Below are positions 1-5,257 of a stretch of 11,503 nucleotides of DNA, piece by piece. Positions within the stretch are counted from its first letter, which is position 1; each line of letters starts with the position of its first letter. The stretch is from Candidatus Methanomethylophilaceae archaeon (GTDB lineage Archaea; Thermoplasmatota; Thermoplasmata; Methanomassiliicoccales; Methanomethylophilaceae), in contig JAFPVN010000245.1 of the NCBI GenBank assembly GCA_017395275.1, forward strand, positions 1 to 11,503. Direction: 5' to 3'. Under the pieces are notes generated by a model. The model did not search any database. It saw only the letters and a list, made by a program, of their open reading frames with translations, and was not told the origin of the DNA. The position numbers were made by a program, and so were the translations under genes.

Positions 1-37
1 ATATGTAATGAGTGATAGTACATAACTTAATTACATG

Positions 38-61
38 TATCATATATCGACCTATATGATA
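38..61 (+). promoter_or_regulatory. TATA-rich promoter with inverted repeat upstream of the flavin reductase gene
   Basis: Two TATA-like stretches (catatatcg at 41-49 and tatatgat at 53-60) lie upstream of the gene that starts at 117. They form a perfect dyad: TATCATATA at 38-46 and TATATGATA at 53-61, separated by 6 bp. A TATA element here would place transcription start at about 70-85 and give a leader of 30-45 nt that contains the ribosome binding site GGGAGG (104-109). The dyad overlaps the promoter, so it could be an operator, but symmetric AT-rich promoters also arise by chance. Confidence 0.5.
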
Positions 62-116
62 TCTTCTGCAGATTTCAGGAACACAGAGAACGCATCGGAA
101 TCAGGGAGGCTCTGAC

Positions 117-683
117 ATGAAGACCGACCTCGGATCCGTTCCGGCAGTATGTCCGATGCCCGTACTGATCGTCTCCGCCTATGACGGCGAAGGGAAGATC
201 AACAGCATGAACGCCGCCTGGGGTATGATCTGCCAGATGGATAAGATCGCACTGTTCATCGACGAGGACCACAAGACCACACAGAACATCCTTGCGTCGA
301 AGGCATTCACAGTCGGTCTCGCGGACAGGAAGAGCATGGTGCCCGCCGACTACGTCGGGATCGTTTCCGGAAACAAAGTAAAGGACAAGCACGAGCGCAC
401 CGGTTTCCATGCCACCAAGAGCAAGCATGTCAACGCACCCATCATCGACGAATTACCCATTACAATGGAATGCGACCTCGCCGAAGTCGTCAAAACGGAC
501 AACATGTACTGCATCGTCGGAAAGATCGTCAACGTCTGCGCCGATGAGAACGTAATAGGCGACAACGGCAAGATCGACATCTCAAAAACCGAGATACTCA
601 TGTTCGACCAGTTTAACTGGAACTACAACGTCCTCGGCGAGAAGGTCGGCAAGGCCGGACAGGCAGGAAAGGAACTCAAGTGA
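117..683 (+). CDS. Flavin reductase family protein (FMN-binding split barrel)
   Basis: This 188-residue protein resembles the flavin reductase / flavoredoxin family, in which a split-barrel fold binds FMN and moves electrons between a nicotinamide or iron-sulfur donor and an acceptor. The pattern seen by eye is an N-terminal proline-rich strand (VCPMPVLIVSAYD, 11-23), then NSMNAAWGM at 29-37 where family members contact flavin, then HKTTQNILASKAFTVGLAD at 52-70, which matches the usual substrate-entry and helix region. The length is typical of the single-domain archaeal members. The ATG at 117 is chosen because GGGAGG lies 7 nt upstream. The gene stands alone, with its own promoter and a hairpin terminator at 691-723. 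The physiological donor and acceptor cannot be told from sequence. Confidence 0.85.
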   Translation: MKTDLGSVPAVCPMPVLIVSAYDGEGKINSMNAAWGMICQMDKIALFIDEDHKTTQNILASKAFTVGLADRKSMVPADYVGIVSGNKVKDKHERTGFHATKSKHVNAPIIDELPITMECDLAEVVKTDNMYCIVGKIVNVCADENVIGDNGKIDISKTEILMFDQFNWNYNVLGEKVGKAGQAGKELK

Positions 684-690
684 ATTCCAT

Positions 691-723
691 GCGTACGGCC
701 GCAAGCCGTACGCCATCCCTTTT
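691..723 (+). terminator. Hairpin terminator after the flavin reductase gene
   Basis: A perfect 9 bp stem (GCGTACGGC at 691-699 and GCCGTACGC at 705-713) with a CGCAA loop begins 7 bases after the stop codon. It is followed by catccctttt, ending in a short T run. This has the form of an intrinsic terminator. Archaeal termination depends mainly on T tracts, so the stem may also stabilise the transcript end. Confidence 0.65.
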
Positions 724-760
724 CACATAGTGCCAGATCTCCATCATGACTGGTATTCAC

Positions 761-778
761 TCCGACCCGCGGGTCGGA
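761..778. repeat. 18 bp perfect palindrome in intergenic DNA
   Basis: The sequence TCCGACCCGCGGGTCGGA is its own reverse complement, and symmetry stops at both ends (c at 760, t at 779). It lies about 50 bp after the flavin reductase terminator and about 30 bp beyond the end of a minus-strand ORF remnant (808-930). It could be a protein-binding site, an end of a lost mobile element, or part of a terminator for a former minus-strand gene. No copy was seen elsewhere in the window. Confidence 0.6.
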
Positions 779-807
779 TTCGAGAGAGCATCACACATTC
801 GGAAGTA

Positions 808-930
808 TTACTCCTTCTCCCACATCTCCAGCAGTTTGCCTTCGAATAGATCATGGAGGTTCTTCTGCGGGATGTAATTCCTGTAGTTCAGGATCGACCT
901 TATCAGCTTGTGTTTGACAGATACGGGCAC
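808..930 (-). pseudogene. Possible small-gene remnant, ribbon-helix-helix-like tail
   Basis: About 40 residues on the minus strand read as ordinary protein with codon choice like the neighbouring genes: a strand-like VPVSV, a helix KHKLIRSILNYRN, a turn at YIPQ, and a second helix ending KLLEMWEKE. The strand-helix-turn-helix order resembles a ribbon-helix-helix DNA-binding unit, judged only by eye. The frame stays open upstream to an ATG at 1047, but that extension crosses GC-rich hairpins and looks non-coding. A GTG at 930 lacks a clear ribosome binding site. The stop is TAA, unlike every confident gene in the window. It is best treated as the 3' end of a broken or acquired gene; a small intact gene is possible. 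Confidence 0.3.
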
Positions 931-964
931 CCTTAGGTTATTTTGACTGACGCATCCCTTGTCA

Positions 965-1085
965 AGTCGGCCACCCCAACTGGCCGGCCGTCCCCGTTCT
1001 GCGGGGACGTTATCCCCGGATCGGGAACGACACATTCTGATATGCATTCAGAGAAGAAAACTCTGCTGGGCTCTATCTCAGCGAA
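965..1085 (+). ncRNA. Candidate structured small RNA (run of hairpins)
   Basis: This non-coding stretch holds a series of hairpins: CGGCCA/TGGCCG at 968-973 and 981-986; CGTCCCCG/CGGGGACG at 989-996 and 1002-1009; a weak CCCG/CGGG at 1015-1025; CAGAG/CTCTG at 1049-1065; and GCTGGG/CTCAGC (one wobble) at 1065-1082. A TATA-like gttatttt at 937-944 would start a plus-strand transcript near 965, just before the first stem. There is no obvious terminator and no match to an RNA family known to me. Alternatives are structure in an upstream transcript or chance pairing in GC-rich DNA. Confidence 0.25.
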
Positions 1086-1115
1086 TTACCGAACACAGTT
1101 ATCGGGAACAATGGA

Positions 1116-1124
1116 CTTATATCG
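1116..1124 (+). promoter_or_regulatory. TATA-like element for the first phosphatidyltransferase
   Basis: The sequence cttatatcg lies 35 bp before the ATG at 1153. This predicts a start site near 1143 and a leader of about 10 nt. Its presence here argues that the longer in-frame reading upstream is not translated. Confidence 0.5.
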
Positions 1125-1152
1125 GCGAATAAGAATAGGCCGTCCGGTCGAG

Positions 1153-1761
1153 ATGAATCTTCCGAACAAGCTTACCGTATTCAGGATCTGTACCATACCT
1201 TTCCTGGTCCTATTCCTCGTCATCGAGGAGGGCCGTCCCTACACGTGGATGGTAGCATTGGCGATCTTCATCATCGCTACGGCCTCGGACATCGCCGACG
1301 GCCGCATCGCGAGGAAGTACAACCTCATCACCGACTTCGGGAAGCTCATGGATCCCCTCGCCGACAAGATGATGACCTGCTGCGCCTACATCTGCTTCAT
1401 CGAGCTGGGCGTCCTGCCGTCATGGTTCGTCATCGTGATAGTGTTCAGGGAGTTCATGATCAGCGGGTTCAGGCTCATCGCGGCGGAGAACGGTTCGGTC
1501 ATCGCCGCCAGCTGGTGGGGCAAGAAGAAGTCCACCTTCCAGATGACGATGATCATCTCGATACTCGTCCTCATGTGCTCGGATCTCTCCCTGGTTTGGG
1601 ACACCTTCTACGTCTCCGTCACCGGAGGCATACCCGGCTGGCTGGAGACCTTCTGGACGGTGTACATCAACATCGTTACCTGGGGTTCGCTCATCCTGAC
1701 TGTCGTGTCCCTGATCGACTACATGAAGAACAACTGGTCGGTCATGGGCAACCAGTTCTGA
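1153..1761 (+). CDS. CDP-alcohol phosphatidyltransferase, PgsA-like
   Basis: This integral membrane enzyme of 202 residues transfers a phosphatidyl or archaetidyl group from a CDP-lipid to an alcohol such as glycerol-3-phosphate, serine or inositol phosphate. The catalytic signature is complete: D46-x2-D49-G50-x2-A53-R54-x8-G63-x3-D67-x3-D71, whose aspartates bind two metal ions. The opening MNLPNKLTVFR is typical of bacterial PgsA proteins, and about five hydrophobic segments follow. ATG 1153 is chosen because the family motif starts exactly there, with a TATA element 35 bp upstream; the in-frame reading back to 943 adds 70 residues without family character. A paralogue lies at 3508-4131. 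PgsA is the nearest guess, but the head-group substrate cannot be fixed by eye. Its TGA stop directly abuts the stop of the convergent gene. Confidence 0.88.
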   Translation: MNLPNKLTVFRICTIPFLVLFLVIEEGRPYTWMVALAIFIIATASDIADGRIARKYNLITDFGKLMDPLADKMMTCCAYICFIELGVLPSWFVIVIVFREFMISGFRLIAAENGSVIAASWWGKKKSTFQMTMIISILVLMCSDLSLVWDTFYVSVTGGIPGWLETFWTVYINIVTWGSLILTVVSLIDYMKNNWSVMGNQF

Positions 1762-2061
1762 TCATTCGGGCGGACGGCAGCAGTTGGCCGATGCCCCTGC
1801 GGGGGTGAGGGAATCGATTATGTCCTGAGCCCTGCGCATCCCCATGGAGGAGAGATGTGCCAGCGCATCCAATGCGGGGTACCTGTTCATCTCCGCGAGA
1901 CGCACGATCTCGTCGAAGGCGGCAAGGTTCCCGTCGAACGCGAGGTTGCGCAGGGCCTCCATGGCCTTGCGGTCCCAGTCCTCCGCCATGGCACCCAGCT
2001 CCCTGACGGCGCCGGCATCGCCCTTCTCCGCCGAAGCGAACAGAGAACCGATATCGGACAT
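1762..2061 (-). CDS. Small helical-repeat protein (HEAT/ARM-like), unknown function
   Basis: I do not recognise this 99-residue protein. It is almost all helix and shows about three repeats with the spacing A-L-x2-L ... G ... A-x2-x-I-x2-L: around 15-30, 33-58 (MEALRNLAFDGNLAAFDEIV) and 62-86 (ALDALAHLSSMGMRRAQDII). That is like short HEAT, armadillo or bacterial leucine-rich-variant repeats, which usually bind other proteins. A Cys pair (SANCCRPPE) lies at the C-terminus. The upstream acetyltransferase overlaps it, and two tandem Met codons at 2064 and 2061 are possible starts. The 2061 ATG sits 5 nt from GGAGG and is preferred; the 2064 ATG would make the classic ATGA overlap and a 100-residue protein. 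Co-translation suggests a shared task with the acetyltransferase. Confidence 0.65.
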   Translation of the reverse strand: MSDIGSLFASAEKGDAGAVRELGAMAEDWDRKAMEALRNLAFDGNLAAFDEIVRLAEMNRYPALDALAHLSSMGMRRAQDIIDSLTPAGASANCCRPPE

Positions 2062-2570
2062 CATACCCTCCCGTTGTGGATGTCCTCGTACATCGTGACG
2101 GTACGAACCATCGACCCCTCTGTATTGGTGCCCTGAACGGTCATCGAATCGAAGTAGACGTCGTCCGAGAGTATCCTGACCCCCGTGTCCGTGCAGCCGT
2201 TGCGGAGGTAGAACCCTCTCCTCCTGATGCGCATCGCATCCTCGGGGGAGCCGTCCGTGCCCTCCAGCACCAGGAATATGTTCCTTCCGGCCTTGATCCT
2301 GCGCATCTCGTCCAGCATCATCGCGCCGTATCCCTTCCCGCGGAGCTCTGGACGCGTGGCGATGTAGACGAGGAACACGCTGCCATCGTACTCGAAGGAA
2401 TAGCAGAATCCCACGAACACGCCGCCGTCGGTGAAGATCTCCAGGTCCCCTCCCCTTCCGAAGGTGCGCATGGTGTTCCCGAAAGGAATCCTCTCCTCCG
2501 GCGGGAAGGATTCTAGGTACAGTGTACGGACATCGTCGGGTATGGTGTCCACGGATTCCGCCGATAACAT
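2061..2570 (-). CDS. GNAT-family N-acetyltransferase
   Basis: This 169-residue protein has the GNAT core, which moves an acetyl group from acetyl-CoA to an amine on a small molecule or protein. The acetyl-CoA-binding motif A is clear: strand VFLVYIATRPE (65-75) followed by the pyrophosphate loop R77-G-K-G80-Y-G82 and the helix AMMLDEMRRIK. Strand 5 (NIFLVLEG, 97-104) and the later RRRGFYLRNG (116-125) fit the usual C-terminal half. An N-terminal LYLESFPPEERIPF is common in members that begin with an F-P-x-x-E-R motif. The substrate is unknown. ATG 2570 opens the ORF 48 bp from the divergent zinc-ribbon gene, with a shared AT-rich promoter between them. It is the first gene of a two-gene operon. 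Confidence 0.85.
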   Translation of the reverse strand: MLSAESVDTIPDDVRTLYLESFPPEERIPFGNTMRTFGRGGDLEIFTDGGVFVGFCYSFEYDGSVFLVYIATRPELRGKGYGAMMLDEMRRIKAGRNIFLVLEGTDGSPEDAMRIRRRGFYLRNGCTDTGVRILSDDVYFDSMTVQGTNTEGSMVRTVTMYEDIHNGRV

Positions 2571-2583
2571 GCACGGGCAATCT

Positions 2584-2607
2584 CAAAATTCATTAATAGC
2601 AATTTTG
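2584..2607. promoter_or_regulatory. Shared divergent promoter with a dyad (GNAT / zinc-ribbon genes)
   Basis: The 48 bp between two divergent ATGs (2570 minus, 2619 plus) contains a perfect inverted repeat, CAAAATT at 2584-2590 and AATTTTG at 2601-2607, around the AT-rich core cattaatagc. The core is about 25 bp from each start codon and could act as TATA box in both directions. The AAAAT arms would then fall where BRE elements lie. A regulator binding this dyad would control both operons at once. GGTG at 2611-2614 is a plausible ribosome binding site for the plus-strand gene. Confidence 0.5.
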
Positions 2608-2618
2608 TTAGGTGTCCC

Positions 2619-3503
2619 ATGCCCGGAGCAACATGTCCGAACTGCGGTGCTGTTTTCGACGGCAGCGCACCCAGATTCTGCACCAAATGCGGCGCGTCGG
2701 TATCGTCCCAGAACGACAACGTAAGGTCGATACTGGAGAGGGCCATTGAGGCGCTGAGGGTATGCGACGTCAAGGCTGCCGTCCCGCAGCTCGAGAGGGC
2801 GGCCCGCATCTCTCCGAAATGTTCCGACGTGTGGTTCCTATACGCGTTGGCGAACATACGCGATTCGCAGAAATACGAGATGTACATCGGCATCGCCGAG
2901 AACAGGGAAAATGAACCTCTGGGTCTTTTCGGTAAAGGCGACATATTAAGGTTCGAGGAGGGCTGGGACAACGAGGCCGGACAGGTCATATCGAAGGCGA
3001 AGGACATGCTCCGTCTCAGGAACAGGAACGCCGCCGCAGCGTTCGTCAACAGGGCGGTGATAATGTGTCCCGAATGCTCTGACGTGTGGTTCCTCAAGGC
3101 CGCGATATCCGACGATCCGAAATGGAGGGACATCTACGTCAGGGCCGCTGAAGGGAAGCCTGCATCGAAGGGACTCTTCGGACGCGATGACCTCTCGGGA
3201 TACCGCAGCGATACGCTCTCTAATGTCAAATTCAGATGGGAGCAGCCCAACCCGAAGCTCCATATCGTGATACAGATACCGGATGTCCCCCGGATCGTAC
3301 TCGACGAGGGCAACGGATTCGAGGCATCCGCCGAACTGCCCAACGGTGCCGTGAGCGGGAAGGCGATCATGACGGACAGCGACGGATGCACCGTCGGTGC
3401 CCCGTTCGATTTCACGGTCAGGATAAGTCCCGATTCGCAATTCATACTGGTTAACCAAGGAATATTTAAGTCCAGACTCACAATACGGGACAACAAGCTG
3501 TGA
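2619..3503 (+). CDS. Zinc-ribbon protein with duplicated helical module, unknown function
   Basis: The protein has 294 residues and three parts. An N-terminal zinc ribbon carries C6-x2-C9 and C21-x2-C24 (CPNCG and CTKCG). Two copies of a module of about 75-80 residues follow (roughly 37-115 and 122-197). Each has a TPR-like helix pair, the shared motif CSDVWFL (68-74 and 153-159), a YI/YV-containing helix, and an LFG-K/R-x-D element (103-108 and 186-191). The C-terminal 95 residues (about 200-294) are rich in beta strands and have no family I recognise. No signal peptide or membrane segment is seen, so it is probably cytosolic. The stop lies 4 bases before a phosphatidyltransferase gene, suggesting co-transcription. 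A scaffold or nucleic-acid/protein-binding role is only a guess. Confidence 0.8.
   Translation: MPGATCPNCGAVFDGSAPRFCTKCGASVSSQNDNVRSILERAIEALRVCDVKAAVPQLERAARISPKCSDVWFLYALANIRDSQKYEMYIGIAENRENEPLGLFGKGDILRFEEGWDNEAGQVISKAKDMLRLRNRNAAAAFVNRAVIMCPECSDVWFLKAAISDDPKWRDIYVRAAEGKPASKGLFGRDDLSGYRSDTLSNVKFRWEQPNPKLHIVIQIPDVPRIVLDEGNGFEASAELPNGAVSGKAIMTDSDGCTVGAPFDFTVRISPDSQFILVNQGIFKSRLTIRDNKL
3459..3470 (+). promoter_or_regulatory. Possible internal promoter for the second phosphatidyltransferase
   Basis: An AT-rich ggaatatttaag inside the 3' end of the zinc-ribbon gene would start transcription near 3490, 18 nt before the ATG at 3508. It may add to read-through from upstream. It could equally be ordinary coding sequence (Gly-Ile-Phe-Lys). 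Confidence 0.25.
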
Positions 3504-3507
3504 ACCT

Positions 3508-4131
3508 ATGTGGAAGCACACCCCGAATCTTCTGTCGGCCCTGAGGCTGCTGTCCGTACCGTTCTTCGTATATTTCCTGATAGCCGACGGCACGGTCGTG
3601 GGTGCCAGGATCGCTTTGGTGATCTATTTCGCGGCGAGCATCACCGACATCTTCGACGGCAGGATCGCCAGGAAGTACCACATCGAATCCAACGTCGGTG
3701 TCGTACTGGATGCGGGCGCTGACAAGCTGTTCGTAGTGGCGGGACTGGTCTGCCCGATGATACTGGGCATCCTGCCCGTATGGTTCGTGGTCATCCTTCT
3801 GATCAGGGAGGCGTACATATTCTGGATAGCCATGGAAGCTCTGAGGAAGAAAGTCCTCCCGCGCCCCATATTCCTCGGCAAGGCGAAGACCGTCTTCGAG
3901 ATGGCGACGGTCGTGGCGTTGCTGATCTTCATGGCCATCACCGACGGTCTCGAGTGGAGCGGCCTCTGGCTCCTCGAGTACGGAGAGGTGAACTTCCTCA
4001 CCATCTTAGTATCCGGAATAGCATGGATGGGATTCATCCTCTCCCTGGCCTCGGTCGTGCCTTACACCCAGATATACATCGAGGAGAACAGGAAGTGGAA
4101 GGAGAGGCAGAGACAGGCCCAGAACCAGTGA
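3508..4131 (+). CDS. CDP-alcohol phosphatidyltransferase, second paralogue
   Basis: This 207-residue membrane protein has the same layout as the gene at 1153-1761 and a complete catalytic signature, D47-x2-D50-G51-x2-A54-R55-x8-G64-x3-D68-x3-D72. Both share the GRIARKY block and a downstream LP-x-WFV segment (89-94 here). They differ at the fourth-aspartate region (DAGADK here, DPLADK there) and in the C-terminal half, where this one ends in a charged tail (EENRKWKERQRQ). The two enzymes probably use different acceptor alcohols for archaeal polar lipids. It follows the zinc-ribbon gene by 4 bases and ends one base before the convergent Nudix gene, with no room for a separate terminator. The exact product is not determinable from sequence alone. 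Confidence 0.87.
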   Translation: MWKHTPNLLSALRLLSVPFFVYFLIADGTVVGARIALVIYFAASITDIFDGRIARKYHIESNVGVVLDAGADKLFVVAGLVCPMILGILPVWFVVILLIREAYIFWIAMEALRKKVLPRPIFLGKAKTVFEMATVVALLIFMAITDGLEWSGLWLLEYGEVNFLTILVSGIAWMGFILSLASVVPYTQIYIEENRKWKERQRQAQNQ

Positions 4132-4132
4132 A

Positions 4133-4675
4133 TCACTCCGTCCAGACCTGTTCGGCCTTGAGATCCCTGGGGATGTCCGAGAAGCGGTACTGGTAGTCGA
4201 ACAGGGACCTGATGAAGGATTTGGTGTAGGGTACGAACTCCTTCGAATCGATCATCGCCTCGATCTCCTGCACGTTGGACCATCTTGCGGCCGATACCTC
4301 ATCCCCGCGGAGCAGCAGGGAATCCTTCGGCCTGGATCCCGAGATGTAGAAGTCGTCGAATCCGTACAGGAACCATGCGGAGCATACGAGATCCTCGGGG
4401 GCGAATCTGCGCCTGATCCCCATCTCCTCGAAAAGTTCCCTCGATGCGCCGCGGCAGGAGGATTCGCCGGCCATCACCTGTCCTCCGGCGGTGACGTCCC
4501 AGAGATCCGGATAGGATTTCTTCGACGAAACGCGCCTCTGTATGAGCATCCTGCCCTCGTTGTCGAAGATCACGGCATGCACGACGAGCCTGTAATCCCC
4601 GGGCCCCGCTTCGGAACGGTCGATGACCCTTCCGGTGAGCCTCCTCTCGGAATCATATACGTCGATCTGCTCCAT
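4133..4675 (-). CDS. Nudix hydrolase, YfcD / isopentenyl-diphosphate-isomerase-like subgroup
   Basis: This 180-residue protein carries an exact Nudix box at 65-87: G65-x5-E71-x7-R79-E80-L81-x-E83-E84-x-G86-I87, the metal-binding site for cleaving nucleoside diphosphate-X bonds. The N-terminal part (IDVYDSERRLTGRV, then a strand ending in LIQRRVSSKKSYPDLWD) matches the YfcD/IDI-like Nudix group. It is the last gene of the queC-queD-queE-folE operon, starting 1 base after the folE stop. A Nudix enzyme beside FolE could trim a pterin or deazaguanine triphosphate, as Nudix enzymes do in folate synthesis. However, the pathway to preQ0 needs the triphosphate intact, and the subgroup is not that of known dihydroneopterin-triphosphate pyrophosphatases. 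A housekeeping role is equally likely. Confidence 0.85.
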   Translation of the reverse strand: MEQIDVYDSERRLTGRVIDRSEAGPGDYRLVVHAVIFDNEGRMLIQRRVSSKKSYPDLWDVTAGGQVMAGESSCRGASRELFEEMGIRRRFAPEDLVCSAWFLYGFDDFYISGSRPKDSLLLRGDEVSAARWSNVQEIEAMIDSKEFVPYTKSFIRSLFDYQYRFSDIPRDLKAEQVWTE

Positions 4676-4676
4676 G

Positions 4677-5255
4677 TCAGCGCTTGATGAGATTGAGCAT
4701 CTCGGCCCTGAGCATGGCGTTCTCCCTGAACTTCCCCCTGAGGGTCGAGGTGCGGGTGATTGAATCCTTCTTGACTCCTCTGGAGGTCATGCAGGCGTGC
4801 TTGCCCTCGATGACGACAGCCACATCGTTGGTCTGGAGTACGATCTCCAGGATGTCGGCTATGTCCTGACCGATCCTCTCCTGGAGCTGGAGCCTCTTGG
4901 CGACCATGTCGGCGATCCTGCCGACCTTGGACAGCCCGATGACCCTCCCGTTGGGGATGTAGGCGACGTGGACCTTCATGTCGTACATAAGTGCCAGATG
5001 GTGCTCGCAGTGCGAGAACACGGGGATGTCGCCGATGATGACCATATCGTCGGTGATGACCTCCTCGAAGGTCTTGTTGAACATCTCGGCTATCTCCTCG
5101 TTGGTGTAGCACATGCCCTCGTAGACCTCCTCGAACATCCTCGCGACCCTGTCGGGCGTCTCGACGAGTCCGGGCCTGTCGGGATTGTCATTCAATGCGA
5201 TGATGATCTCCCTGATTGCTGCCCTTATCCTGTCCGTGTCGATCTGCTTTACCAT
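4677..5255 (-). CDS. folE: GTP cyclohydrolase I, type IA (FolE)
   Basis: FolE opens the GTP purine ring and gives 7,8-dihydroneopterin triphosphate, here most likely the feed for preQ0 synthesis. The 192-residue protein has the full active site: S-H82-C83-E-H85-H86 with zinc ligands C83 and H86, and K-H153-A-C155-M with the third zinc ligand C155. The conserved GLSKVGRIADMVAKRLQLQE (107-126) and the ETPDRVARM segment (32-40) are present. ATG 5255 is preferred, 2 bases after the queE stop; an in-frame TTG at 5285 would add ten residues and overlap queE. Many archaea use the unrelated-sequence type IB enzyme (MptA) instead, so the bacterial-type enzyme is notable. Confidence 0.95.
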   Translation of the reverse strand: MVKQIDTDRIRAAIREIIIALNDNPDRPGLVETPDRVARMFEEVYEGMCYTNEEIAEMFNKTFEEVITDDMVIIGDIPVFSHCEHHLALMYDMKVHVAYIPNGRVIGLSKVGRIADMVAKRLQLQERIGQDIADILEIVLQTNDVAVVIEGKHACMTSRGVKKDSITRTSTLRGKFRENAMLRAEMLNLIKR

Positions 5256-5257
5256 CT

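Noticed and set aside
75..428. Minus-strand ORF opposite the flavin reductase
   Set aside because: It runs antisense to a well-supported gene, lacks a ribosome binding site, and its protein shows no pattern beyond composition.
943..1152. N-terminal extension of 70 residues on the first phosphatidyltransferase
   Set aside because: The frame is open to a TTG at 943, but the residues have no family character, cross strong hairpins and overlap the TATA-like element at 1116-1124. The canonical MNLPNKLT start is at 1153.
684..1152. tRNA gene or CRISPR array in the gene-poor gap
   Set aside because: No cloverleaf with a T-loop GTTCRA and acceptor pairing could be built, and the hairpins are all different, with no regular repeat and spacer pattern.
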